Part shown: positions 34,050 through 40,434 of the stretch, one piece after another
Layout: the number at the start of each line of letters is the position of its first letter
Position numbering within the stretch: the first letter of the stretch is position 1
From: Methylotenera_A sp040387035
GTDB lineage: Bacteria; Pseudomonadota; Gammaproteobacteria; Burkholderiales; Methylophilaceae
DNA: 40,434 nucleotides
Assembly (NCBI GenBank): GCA_040387035.1
Contig: JAZKEN010000026.1
Coordinates: forward strand, 1-40,434
Reading direction: 5' to 3'
Position numbers and translations under genes: made by a program
The notes under the pieces: generated by a model
Told to the model about the DNA's origin: nothing
Seen by the model: only the letters and a program-made list of their open reading frames with translations
Databases searched by the model: none

Positions 34050-34895
34050 ATGCGTCTCACTATCGAACATCATACCCAGTACGTTTACAGTTTGCCCGTT
34101 AACTATACGATTCAACAGCTAAGGCTGACGCCGCAAAGCGGTTTTGGCCAGCATGTGAAATACTGGGATATCAAGGTGCAAGGCCAATTGCATGCGTTTG
34201 AAGATGCGTTTGGTAATACCACACACACCCTGGTGGTCGATACACCACATACAGAATTAAGCGTGACTGTTTTAGGTGAGGTAGAAACAGGTGTTAATGA
34301 TTACTCGCAAGAGCAACTTTTGCCACTCAATATTTTTATGCGCGATACGCCACTTACATTGGCAGATGCGGCGATTATTGAATTTTCGTCCCAATTTAAA
34401 CATAAGCCAATTGATGATTTAATGCATGCGCTAGTGGAAAAAGTGGGCTATATTGCAGGCGCCACAGAAGTAAAAACCACGGCAATTGAGGCGTTTGCAT
34501 TAGGTCAGGGCGTTTGCCAAGACCATGCCCATGTGTTTATCGCCTGCTGCCGCAGCCTGGGTTATCCGGCGCGTTATGTCAGCGGTTATTTGTTTACACA
34601 AGACGGAAGCTTGATGCAAAGCCATGCCTGGGTGGATGTATGGTTCGATAGTGCCTGGCAAAGTGTGGATGTATCCAACGGTTGCCGCGCGGGTGAGACC
34701 TATGTGCGCTTGGCAACAGGCCTTGATTACCGCACCGCCAGCCCGGTCACCGGCATGCGCTCTGGCGGCGGCATAGAAGGCATGGCAACCAGTGTGGTAG
34801 TTAACCAGGCAGGGGTGCCGATTCACCAGCAACACAAAATGAATCAGTTGGAATTATTAAAAGCGGCCCAATCCATGCAACAGGCTCAGCAATGA
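34050..34895 (+). CDS. Transglutaminase-like cysteine protease/amidase
   Basis: This 281-aa protein has an N-terminal bacterial transglutaminase-associated domain (about 1-90, starting MRLTIEHHTQYVYSLPV) and a transglutaminase core. The catalytic triad appears complete: C156 in GQGVCQDHAHVF, H192 in SHAWVDVWF and D207 in SVDVSNG. Bacterial members usually act as peptidases or amidases. It has no signal peptide, so it acts in the cytoplasm, like its operon partners. It lies 30 bp after the alpha-E gene and overlaps the dioxygenase-like gene by 4 nt (ATGA). Confidence 0.93.
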   Translation: MRLTIEHHTQYVYSLPVNYTIQQLRLTPQSGFGQHVKYWDIKVQGQLHAFEDAFGNTTHTLVVDTPHTELSVTVLGEVETGVNDYSQEQLLPLNIFMRDTPLTLADAAIIEFSSQFKHKPIDDLMHALVEKVGYIAGATEVKTTAIEAFALGQGVCQDHAHVFIACCRSLGYPARYVSGYLFTQDGSLMQSHAWVDVWFDSAWQSVDVSNGCRAGETYVRLATGLDYRTASPVTGMRSGGGIEGMATSVVVNQAGVPIHQQHKMNQLELLKAAQSMQQAQQ

Positions 34896-36094
34896 CCAGC
34901 AATTCACTCAACTTTGAACGCCACGGCGATAAGGAAAATTCGGCTTTTTTTGAAGAGAATTTGATCCGCCTGCTGGATGAGCGCGATAAGCTGGGTTTGA
35001 CCGACATGATTCACGAAATCGATGCCTTGATGATTTCGGTAGACCCGGAGCATTCCATTAAATACATCGCAGAGCTGGCACTGATGACGCCATACCATTA
35101 CCTGGTGACGCTGGAAACCGAACAGCATTTGACGCATATATTGCGTATCGATCTGGAATCACCGGATATTTTGCTGCGTGAAGTCAAAGACCCCAACTTG
35201 CGCGGCATATTCAGGAGCTTGAACGAAGTCTACCCGGTTGGTGCCAAAAAACCGAATAGCCGCTATATGGGCGAGATTATCCGCGTCACCGACCTGCATA
35301 GCGTGGTTAAGCTGCAGGAGCAGCGTGAGTTCCGGTTTTTCAATCAGGACGAAGTGCGTAAGCTGGAATTGCCGGGCAATATCGCCGTGAGCAAGCCATC
35401 GCCTTACACGCACAATATCGTGGCTTACCTGGAGCGTGAGCCGCAGGAAGCCAGAGTGTATGCCCTGGGTGTCAGTGTGATCCGCGCCGATGCGCAAGCG
35501 GCATACCTGGAGGCAAAAACGCTGCAAAATAATCTGGGCGTAGCGGATTTACTGTTGCCAATCGATCACCTTGCCACCCGCGTCTATAGCCAAAATCGCG
35601 AAGTGGCGATTCTGGAGTATCTGTCATGGTCCAGCTACTATTTTTGGGGTGCATATAATATCAAAGACCAGAATTCATCGACCAACGTCACCAAAAGCGC
35701 ACATGCGATTCCGGAATCCAAAAGCCCGGCCAAAGTATTTACAGCTAACAATACGCCTTATTTTATTAACCATCTGGAACACCTGCCTTCGCCCACTGAG
35801 ACTTTTGTGCGCAACTATGGGCCGCGTTTGCACCATATGGCGATTTCGGTAAAAGATGGCGAATATATGGGCAAAGAGAATATTGATTTTGTGGTGGATG
35901 CGATTGCCGAAAACGGTAAGGGCTTTTTACTGGATGTGATCGGCTCCAAAGAGCAGGGCCTAAAACAGATATTCTCCAACGCTTCTGAACATTCTTCTTT
36001 GATCATTGAGTATGTGCAGCGCTATGGCAGTTTCGATGGCTTTTTCACGCAGGAAAACGTGGCAAAATTAACCGAAGCAGCAGGATTTATGTAG
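34892..36094 (+). CDS. Divergent 4-hydroxyphenylpyruvate dioxygenase-like VOC protein
   Basis: In this 400-aa protein the C-terminal half resembles 4-hydroxyphenylpyruvate dioxygenase. H226 (PIDHLATRV), H315 (RLHHMAISV) and E373 (LIIEYVQRYG) align with the 2-His-1-Glu Fe(II) ligands. The segments QGLKQIFS and GFFTQENVAKLTEA match the HPPD C-terminal region. The H-to-E spacing (58 residues) is shorter than in true HPPD (about 80) and the usual intervening loop is missing, so the substrate is probably different. Residues 1-210 show no domain I recognise. The start overlaps the transglutaminase stop by 4 nt, tying it to the Anbu cassette. An oxygenase acting on a peptide or alpha-keto acid product is inferred. 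Confidence 0.75.
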   Translation: MTSNSLNFERHGDKENSAFFEENLIRLLDERDKLGLTDMIHEIDALMISVDPEHSIKYIAELALMTPYHYLVTLETEQHLTHILRIDLESPDILLREVKDPNLRGIFRSLNEVYPVGAKKPNSRYMGEIIRVTDLHSVVKLQEQREFRFFNQDEVRKLELPGNIAVSKPSPYTHNIVAYLEREPQEARVYALGVSVIRADAQAAYLEAKTLQNNLGVADLLLPIDHLATRVYSQNREVAILEYLSWSSYYFWGAYNIKDQNSSTNVTKSAHAIPESKSPAKVFTANNTPYFINHLEHLPSPTETFVRNYGPRLHHMAISVKDGEYMGKENIDFVVDAIAENGKGFLLDVIGSKEQGLKQIFSNASEHSSLIIEYVQRYGSFDGFFTQENVAKLTEAAGFM

Positions 36095-36201
36095 GGCTTT
36101 TATTTGAAAAATGCACGGATCATTGAATAATTCCGTCATCAGCGATTAGCCAAAAATGGTATGATTTGTCTTTCGCAAACTTCTGTATTCTCATCATCAT
36201 C

Positions 36202-36933
36202 ATGACATATTGCGTTGGTTTATTATTAGAGCAAGGCCTGGTTTTCGCATCCGATACCCGTACCAACGCAGGGGTAGACCAAGTGGCAATTTCCCCCAAA
36301 ATGCATCTGTTTGAAGTGAAAAACGAGCGCGTGATTGTATTGTTAACCGCGGGCAATCTGGCGATTACGCAAGCTGTTGTGAATACACTACGCTTGAATA
36401 TCAACAATGCACAGGATAGTAAGCACTTACATAATGTTGAAAGTATGTTTGAAGCAGCCAGCCTGGTTGGGCACGCCCTGCGCGCTACATATGAGCAGGA
36501 AGGTGAGCATTTTAAAAGTCATAAAATAGACTTTAATGCGAGTATTTTAATTGGCGGCCAGATCAAGGGTGAAAAGCCGCGCCTGTTTAATGTGTATGCG
36601 GCAGGTAATTTTATTGAAACCTGCGCCGAAACGCCTTATTTCCAGATTGGCGAAACCAAATACGGCAAGCCCATCATAGACCGTGTGGTCAAATACAATA
36701 CCGATATCATGGACGCAGTAAAATGCCTGTTGATTTCGTTTGATTCTACGATACGCAGCAATGTGTCGGTTGCCGCACCTATCGATTTGCTGATCTATCG
36801 TGCAGATAGCCTGCATGCCGACTGTAAACAGCGTATTGCAGAGTCTGACCCCTATTATTCAAAAGTAAGGCAGGGCTGGGGTGCTGGGCTGAAAGAAGTC
36901 TTTTCTGCCTTACCAAGCCCGGATTGGTGTTAA
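36202..36933 (+). CDS. Anbu, proteasome-like N-terminal nucleophile protease
   Basis: This 243-aa protein is a proteasome beta-subunit-like protein of the Anbu family. The ATG at 36202 is chosen over an in-frame ATG at 36166 because it yields the family N-terminus MTYCVGLLLEQG. Loss of Met then exposes Thr1, with Asp17 (FASDTRTNAG) and Lys32 in proteasome-like positions. There is no clear ribosome binding site before this start, only a run of CAT repeats. Anbu proteins form ring or helical oligomers; their substrates are unknown. It is the last gene of the ATP-grasp/alpha-E/transglutaminase/dioxygenase cassette, 107 bp after the previous stop and 3 bp before gmk. Confidence 0.93.
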   Translation: MTYCVGLLLEQGLVFASDTRTNAGVDQVAISPKMHLFEVKNERVIVLLTAGNLAITQAVVNTLRLNINNAQDSKHLHNVESMFEAASLVGHALRATYEQEGEHFKSHKIDFNASILIGGQIKGEKPRLFNVYAAGNFIETCAETPYFQIGETKYGKPIIDRVVKYNTDIMDAVKCLLISFDSTIRSNVSVAAPIDLLIYRADSLHADCKQRIAESDPYYSKVRQGWGAGLKEVFSALPSPDWC

Positions 36934-36936
36934 AAC

Positions 36937-37572
36937 ATGACATTAAGCATGATATTAAATCAGGTAGCAGGTAATCTTTTTATTATTACCGCACCTTCTG
37001 GCGCAGGCAAAACCAGCCTGGTTAAATCGATTCTGATGCACGATGCGCAGATAAAGTTATCCGTTTCCCACACCACGCGCACGCCGCGGGTGGGCGAAGA
37101 AAACGGTGTGCATTATCATTTTGTGAATGAATCGCAGTTTGTGGGTATTTTAAATGAAGGTGGTTTTTTAGAAAGTGCCGATGTGCACGGCGCCAAATAC
37201 GGCACATCGCAAGCGGCAGTCGATAGGGCGCTGCAGGCGGGTTATGACGTTATTTTAGAAATTGATTGGCAGGGTGCCGCGCAAGTACGCGAGATTTACC
37301 CGCAGGCTATCAGCATTTTTATATTGCCACCTTCGGTAGAAACGCTGGAGCAGCGCCTTAATAATCGTGGCCAAGATAGTATTGAAGTGATTAATCAGCG
37401 CGTTGCGGCAGCGCGTGAGGAAATGAGCCATGTGGTCGAGTTTGATTATGTTACAATCAATGATAATTTCGATGTGGCTTTACAAGACTTAATGGCGATT
37501 ATTCGGGCAAATAGGCTGAAATCCGCATCACAACTACAGCGCTATGCTGCACTTGTTCAAAAGCTAACCTGA
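36937..37572 (+). CDS. gmk: Guanylate kinase
   Basis: Gmk phosphorylates GMP to GDP. The 211-aa protein has the P-loop APSGAGKTS (19-27), the GMP-binding region SVSHTTRTPRVGEENGVHYHFV, and EIDWQGAAQVR. The ATG at 36937 lacks a strong ribosome site; an in-frame ATG at 36949 would remove four residues and is equally likely. It begins 3 bp after the Anbu stop, so it probably receives transcription from the cassette as well as any own promoter. It is followed by rpoZ and spoT, the usual order. Confidence 0.96.
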   Translation: MTLSMILNQVAGNLFIITAPSGAGKTSLVKSILMHDAQIKLSVSHTTRTPRVGEENGVHYHFVNESQFVGILNEGGFLESADVHGAKYGTSQAAVDRALQAGYDVILEIDWQGAAQVREIYPQAISIFILPPSVETLEQRLNNRGQDSIEVINQRVAAAREEMSHVVEFDYVTINDNFDVALQDLMAIIRANRLKSASQLQRYAALVQKLT

Positions 37573-37584
37573 TTGAACGATTAT

Positions 37585-37603
37585 CTGGCTTCAATCAAGC
37601 CAG
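37585..37603 (+). other. Hairpin between gmk and rpoZ
   Basis: A perfect 7-bp stem (CTGGCTT / AAGCCAG) with a 5-nt loop starts 12 nt after the gmk stop, and a second, weaker stem (GCTGAA / TTCAGC, 37620-37643) follows. Neither has a T-run, so they are more likely attenuating or processing structures than terminators. Confidence 0.35.
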
Positions 37604-37687
37604 GTAAGACATTAAATCGGCTGAACAATTAACCTGATTCAGCAGTCGAATTTGTTCGGGCTGCACAATTTATTTTAAGGATTAAAA

Positions 37688-37900
37688 ATGGCACGTATTA
37701 CAGTAGATGATTGTTTAGAAAAAATCCCAAACCGCTTTCAATTAACGTTAGTAGCCGCCTACCGCGCGCGCCAATTGGCAAACGGATCGGATCCATACGT
37801 GCACAGTACAGGCCAGAAAGATAAACCAACCGTGCTGGCATTGCGCGAAATCGCAGCGGGCAAGGTCGGTTTGGAAATTCTAAATCGCACGCACCCTTAA
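37688..37900 (+). CDS. rpoZ: RNA polymerase omega subunit
   Basis: This 70-aa omega subunit assists assembly of the RNA polymerase beta' subunit and forms part of a ppGpp site. The N-terminus MARITVDDCLEKIPNRFQL and the segment AAYRARQLANG are characteristic. The C-terminus (ALREIAAGKV) fits. An AAGGA site lies 8 nt before the ATG. It sits between gmk and spoT, the conserved order linking GTP supply, ppGpp synthesis and the polymerase. Confidence 0.97.
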   Translation: MARITVDDCLEKIPNRFQLTLVAAYRARQLANGSDPYVHSTGQKDKPTVLALREIAAGKVGLEILNRTHP

Positions 37901-37927
37901 TTATTCAAGACCTTAACATGTATAGCG

Positions 37928-40171
37928 ATGCCCAAAACTGCAACCAAATTAGGCATTAACAAACAGTCAAACGACACTTTTCAACCTGCCGAGCAAAACC
38001 TGTTGCCGGCAGATTCTGAAACTTCACAGCTTACCCTTTTACTCAAAGAGTATTTTAGCCAGGCCGACATTGAACAAGTGTGGGCAGCTTACCGCTATGC
38101 CTATGTTGCGCACGATGGCCAGACGCGCAAAACGGGCGAGCCTTATATCACCCATCCTGTTTCCGTTGCCTGCATTTTAGCCAAACTGCATCTGGATTTG
38201 CCCACTTTGCTGGCGGCCTTGCTGCATGACGTGGTGGAAGACACCGGTGTTTCGGTGGAAGAAATCGCCGAATTGTTTGGCAAGCAGGTGGGTATTTTGG
38301 TTGATGGCCTAACCAAGCTGGATAAGATTGAGTTTCAAAGTGCCACCCAGGCGCAGGCTGAAAATTTCCGCAAAATGTTATTGGCCATGAGCCAGGACGT
38401 GCGCGTGATTCTGGTGAAGCTGGCCGATAGATTGCATAATATGCAGACGCTGGAATCCATGCGGCCAGAGAAGCAAAAACGCATCGCGCGCGAAACCTTG
38501 GAAATCTATGCGCCAATCGCCAATCGGCTTGGGCTTAACCTGATCTATCAAGAACTTGAAGACCTAAGCTTCAAATATCTGTACCCCATGCGCTATCGCG
38601 TGCTGTCAAAAGCCATTAAAGTTGCCCGTGGCAATCGCAAGGAAGTCATCGCCAAAATCCTGGATGCGATTAAAGGGCGTTTAAATGAAGTACAAATCGA
38701 AGCCGATGTAAAAGGCCGCCAAAAACATTTGTATAGCGTGTATCGAAAAATGGCCAGCAAAGGCAGCTCGCTAGAGCAAATCCACGATATCTACGGCTTT
38801 AGGATATTGGTGAAAGATATGGCGCAGTGCTATTTGACCTTAGGTCATCTGCATGCCTTGTACAAACCGATTCCCGGTAAATTCAAAGACTATATCGCCA
38901 TACCCAAGGCCAACGGCTATCAGTCTTTGCATACCACTTTGTTTGGCCCTTTTGGCACGCCGATTGAGGTGCAGATCCGCAGTGAGCAAATGCATAGCGT
39001 GGCCAATGCCGGTGTCGCCGCGCACTGGATGTATAAAACTTCCGATGCCAACCTAACCGCATTGCAGCAGCAAACGCACCAATGGTTGCAACGCTTGTTG
39101 GAAATCCAGACAGAGTCAGAAGACAGCTACGAATTCCTGGAGCACTTCAAGGTCGATCTTTTCCCTGATGAGGTGTATGTGTTTACGCCCAAAGGCAAGA
39201 TTCTGGCCCTGCCGCGCGGCTCTACCGCGGTGGATTTTGCCTACGCGGTGCATACCGATGTGGGCAATAGTTGTGTGGCGGTTAAGATCAATAACGAATT
39301 AGCGCCATTGCGCGCCGAAATGCGTAACGGCGACCATGTGGAAATCATCACCGCGGCGCTGGCGAAACCGAATCCGGCCTGGCTGAATTATGTGGTCACC
39401 GGTAAGGCGCGCTCGCATATCCGCCACTATCTAAAAACCATACAAGTATCAGAATCAGCACACTTGGGTGAGCGTTTGCTTAACCTGGCCTTGCGCGCTT
39501 TGCATATCGAACCAAGCGCGATTACCGATAAGCAATGGCAAAAAGTCATGAGCGATTATGGCGCCAAACATAAAAATGATATTTTGGCGGATATCGGTTT
39601 GGGCAAGCGCGTCAGCCTGATGGTAGCGCATCAGCTATTAGCCAATAATCAAGATTCACATAGCGAAGACAATGGTAAAACCAAGGTGTTCAAGCCGCTG
39701 GATATCATTACCATTCGCGGCTCAGAGGGCATGGCCGTGCAGTTCGCGCAGTGCTGCACACCAATTCCGGGTGACCCGATTCTAGGTTTTATCAACAAGG
39801 AAAAAGGCCTGATTATTCATACCCATGATTGCGCCACGGTGGCTAAGTTTAAGCTGGACCCCGATAAATGGCTGGATGTGGAGTGGGATCCGGACAATGA
39901 AAAATTGTTTAAAGTGAATGTGCGCATGGTAGTGGCCAATGAGCGCGGCATGCTGGCGAAAATCGCCGCTGGTATCTCAGAGGCAGGCGCTAACATCGAT
40001 AATGTCAGCGTAGAAGATTCGGATGGCAGCCAGTATTCCAATGTGAATTTTATGGTGCAAGTACGTAATCGTGTCCATCTGGCCGATTTGATGCGCAATT
40101 TACGCAAGATTCCCGATGTGGTGCGCATCAATCGCGTCAAAGGCGGTAATTCAGAAAATAGAATTCAATAA
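37928..40171 (+). CDS. spoT: Bifunctional (p)ppGpp synthetase/hydrolase
   Basis: This 747-aa RelA/SpoT homologue has an HD hydrolase domain (H76 in YITHP, H100-D101 in LLHDVVEDT) that is intact. The synthetase domain (about 265-375) has HDIYGFRILV and the loop GKFKDYIAIPKANGYQSLHTT. The KFKD charge pattern is that of bifunctional rather than RelA-only enzymes. A TGS domain follows (about 412-470, VYVFTPKGKILALPRGST), and a C-terminal ACT domain (about 670-745). It sets ppGpp levels in response to starvation. It starts 27 bp after rpoZ, without a strong ribosome site. Confidence 0.96.
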   Translation: MPKTATKLGINKQSNDTFQPAEQNLLPADSETSQLTLLLKEYFSQADIEQVWAAYRYAYVAHDGQTRKTGEPYITHPVSVACILAKLHLDLPTLLAALLHDVVEDTGVSVEEIAELFGKQVGILVDGLTKLDKIEFQSATQAQAENFRKMLLAMSQDVRVILVKLADRLHNMQTLESMRPEKQKRIARETLEIYAPIANRLGLNLIYQELEDLSFKYLYPMRYRVLSKAIKVARGNRKEVIAKILDAIKGRLNEVQIEADVKGRQKHLYSVYRKMASKGSSLEQIHDIYGFRILVKDMAQCYLTLGHLHALYKPIPGKFKDYIAIPKANGYQSLHTTLFGPFGTPIEVQIRSEQMHSVANAGVAAHWMYKTSDANLTALQQQTHQWLQRLLEIQTESEDSYEFLEHFKVDLFPDEVYVFTPKGKILALPRGSTAVDFAYAVHTDVGNSCVAVKINNELAPLRAEMRNGDHVEIITAALAKPNPAWLNYVVTGKARSHIRHYLKTIQVSESAHLGERLLNLALRALHIEPSAITDKQWQKVMSDYGAKHKNDILADIGLGKRVSLMVAHQLLANNQDSHSEDNGKTKVFKPLDIITIRGSEGMAVQFAQCCTPIPGDPILGFINKEKGLIIHTHDCATVAKFKLDPDKWLDVEWDPDNEKLFKVNVRMVVANERGMLAKIAAGISEAGANIDNVSVEDSDGSQYSNVNFMVQVRNRVHLADLMRNLRKIPDVVRINRVKGGNSENRIQ

Positions 40172-40189
40172 GCCTTCTGATTGTTGGGT

Positions 40190-40434
40190 ATGACCAAACT
40201 CACAGAAAACAAGGCTTTTTCAAAACCGCTGATTGCCAACTTATTCAAGCTTGGCATCTCAAGCATTCAAGATTTATTACTGCATCTTCCGTTACGCTAT
40301 ATGGATGAAACGCGCATTACCGCTGTGCGCGATTTAAGGCTAGGCGACACGGCGCAAGTAGAAGGCGAAATCGTGCATTGTGAGGTAAGCTATAAGCCGC
40401 GCAAAGCCTTGATCGCGCGTATTGAAGATGCCAG
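40190..40434 (+). CDS. recG: ATP-dependent DNA helicase RecG, N-terminal part (3' partial)
   Basis: The first 81 codons run off the window. The start MTKLTENKAFSKPLIANLFKL, followed by LLHLPLRYMDETR and a beta-rich wedge (OB) domain start (GDTAQVEGEIVHCEV), matches RecG. RecG remodels stalled replication forks and branched DNA. The helicase motifs lie outside the window. It starts 18 bp after the spoT stop, consistent with the spoT-recG order found in many proteobacteria. Confidence 0.92.
   Translation, partial: MTKLTENKAFSKPLIANLFKLGISSIQDLLLHLPLRYMDETRITAVRDLRLGDTAQVEGEIVHCEVSYKPRKALIARIEDA

Noticed and set aside
36166..36201. Longer Anbu start adding 12 residues
   Set aside because: It would bury the catalytic Thr that follows Met in the family start MTYCVG.

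Overview
The window looks like a chromosomal segment of a betaproteobacterium, most likely a methylotroph of the Methylophilaceae (Methylotenera/Methylophilus type). This is inferred from the gene order prmA-accC-accB-aroQ-tlpA-dsbD, from argH-algZ-algR-hemC-hemD, from rph-rdgB-hemW, and from a stand-alone pqqA gene encoding the precursor of PQQ, the cofactor of methanol dehydrogenases. No rRNA, tRNA, insertion sequence, phage or CRISPR array was seen. A 100-N run at 18473-18572 shows that the source is a draft assembly.

Layout. 1-2317: a more GC-rich two-gene module, a radical SAM protein (5' end outside the window) translationally coupled to a DUF4130-UdgX fusion that has lost every Fe-S cysteine of its uracil-DNA-glycosylase domain. 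2451-9258: a GAF-PAS-PAS-GGDEF-EAL protein, a tiny membrane protein with its own promoter and terminator, an orphan ParA, rubredoxin, and catalase divergent from oxyR. 9334-16263 (minus strand): pqqA, a zinc-ribbon DUF3426 protein, prmA, accC, accB, aroQ, a TlpA-like thioredoxin and dsbD. 16359-19769: fxsA, an iron-sulfur flavin reductase, then hemD and hemC on the minus strand; hemD is split by an assembly artefact. 19957-25456: a TM-helix protein, the AlgR/AlgZ two-component pair, argH and a FimV-like protein. 25463-30274 (minus strand): hemW, a small conserved-looking ORF, rdgB, rph, a PP2C phosphatase and a Ser/Thr kinase. 30431-40434 (plus strand): yicC, a five-gene Anbu cassette, then gmk, rpoZ, spoT and the start of recG.

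The most interesting system is the cassette at 31501-36933. It encodes a circularly permuted ATP-grasp amidoligase-like protein, an alpha-E protein, a transglutaminase-like protease, a protein whose C-terminal half resembles 4-hydroxyphenylpyruvate dioxygenase with its 2-His-1-Glu iron triad, and the proteasome-like protease Anbu. The ATP-grasp/alpha-E/transglutaminase/Anbu association is known from comparative genomics, but its product is not. What stands out here is the dioxygenase-like member, translationally coupled to the transglutaminase, and the promoter. The promoter has a full match to the sigma-54 consensus (31445-31461) and two NtrC-like 17-mers centred 42 bp apart upstream (31327-31343, 31369-31385). 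Together these predict a nitrogen-starvation-induced peptide ligation, oxidation and proteolysis pathway. It sits between yicC and gmk, with gmk starting 3 nt after the Anbu stop, so read-through could link it to the GMP-kinase and (p)ppGpp genes downstream.

Functions were assigned by reading motifs and remembered family sequences. No database search was run.
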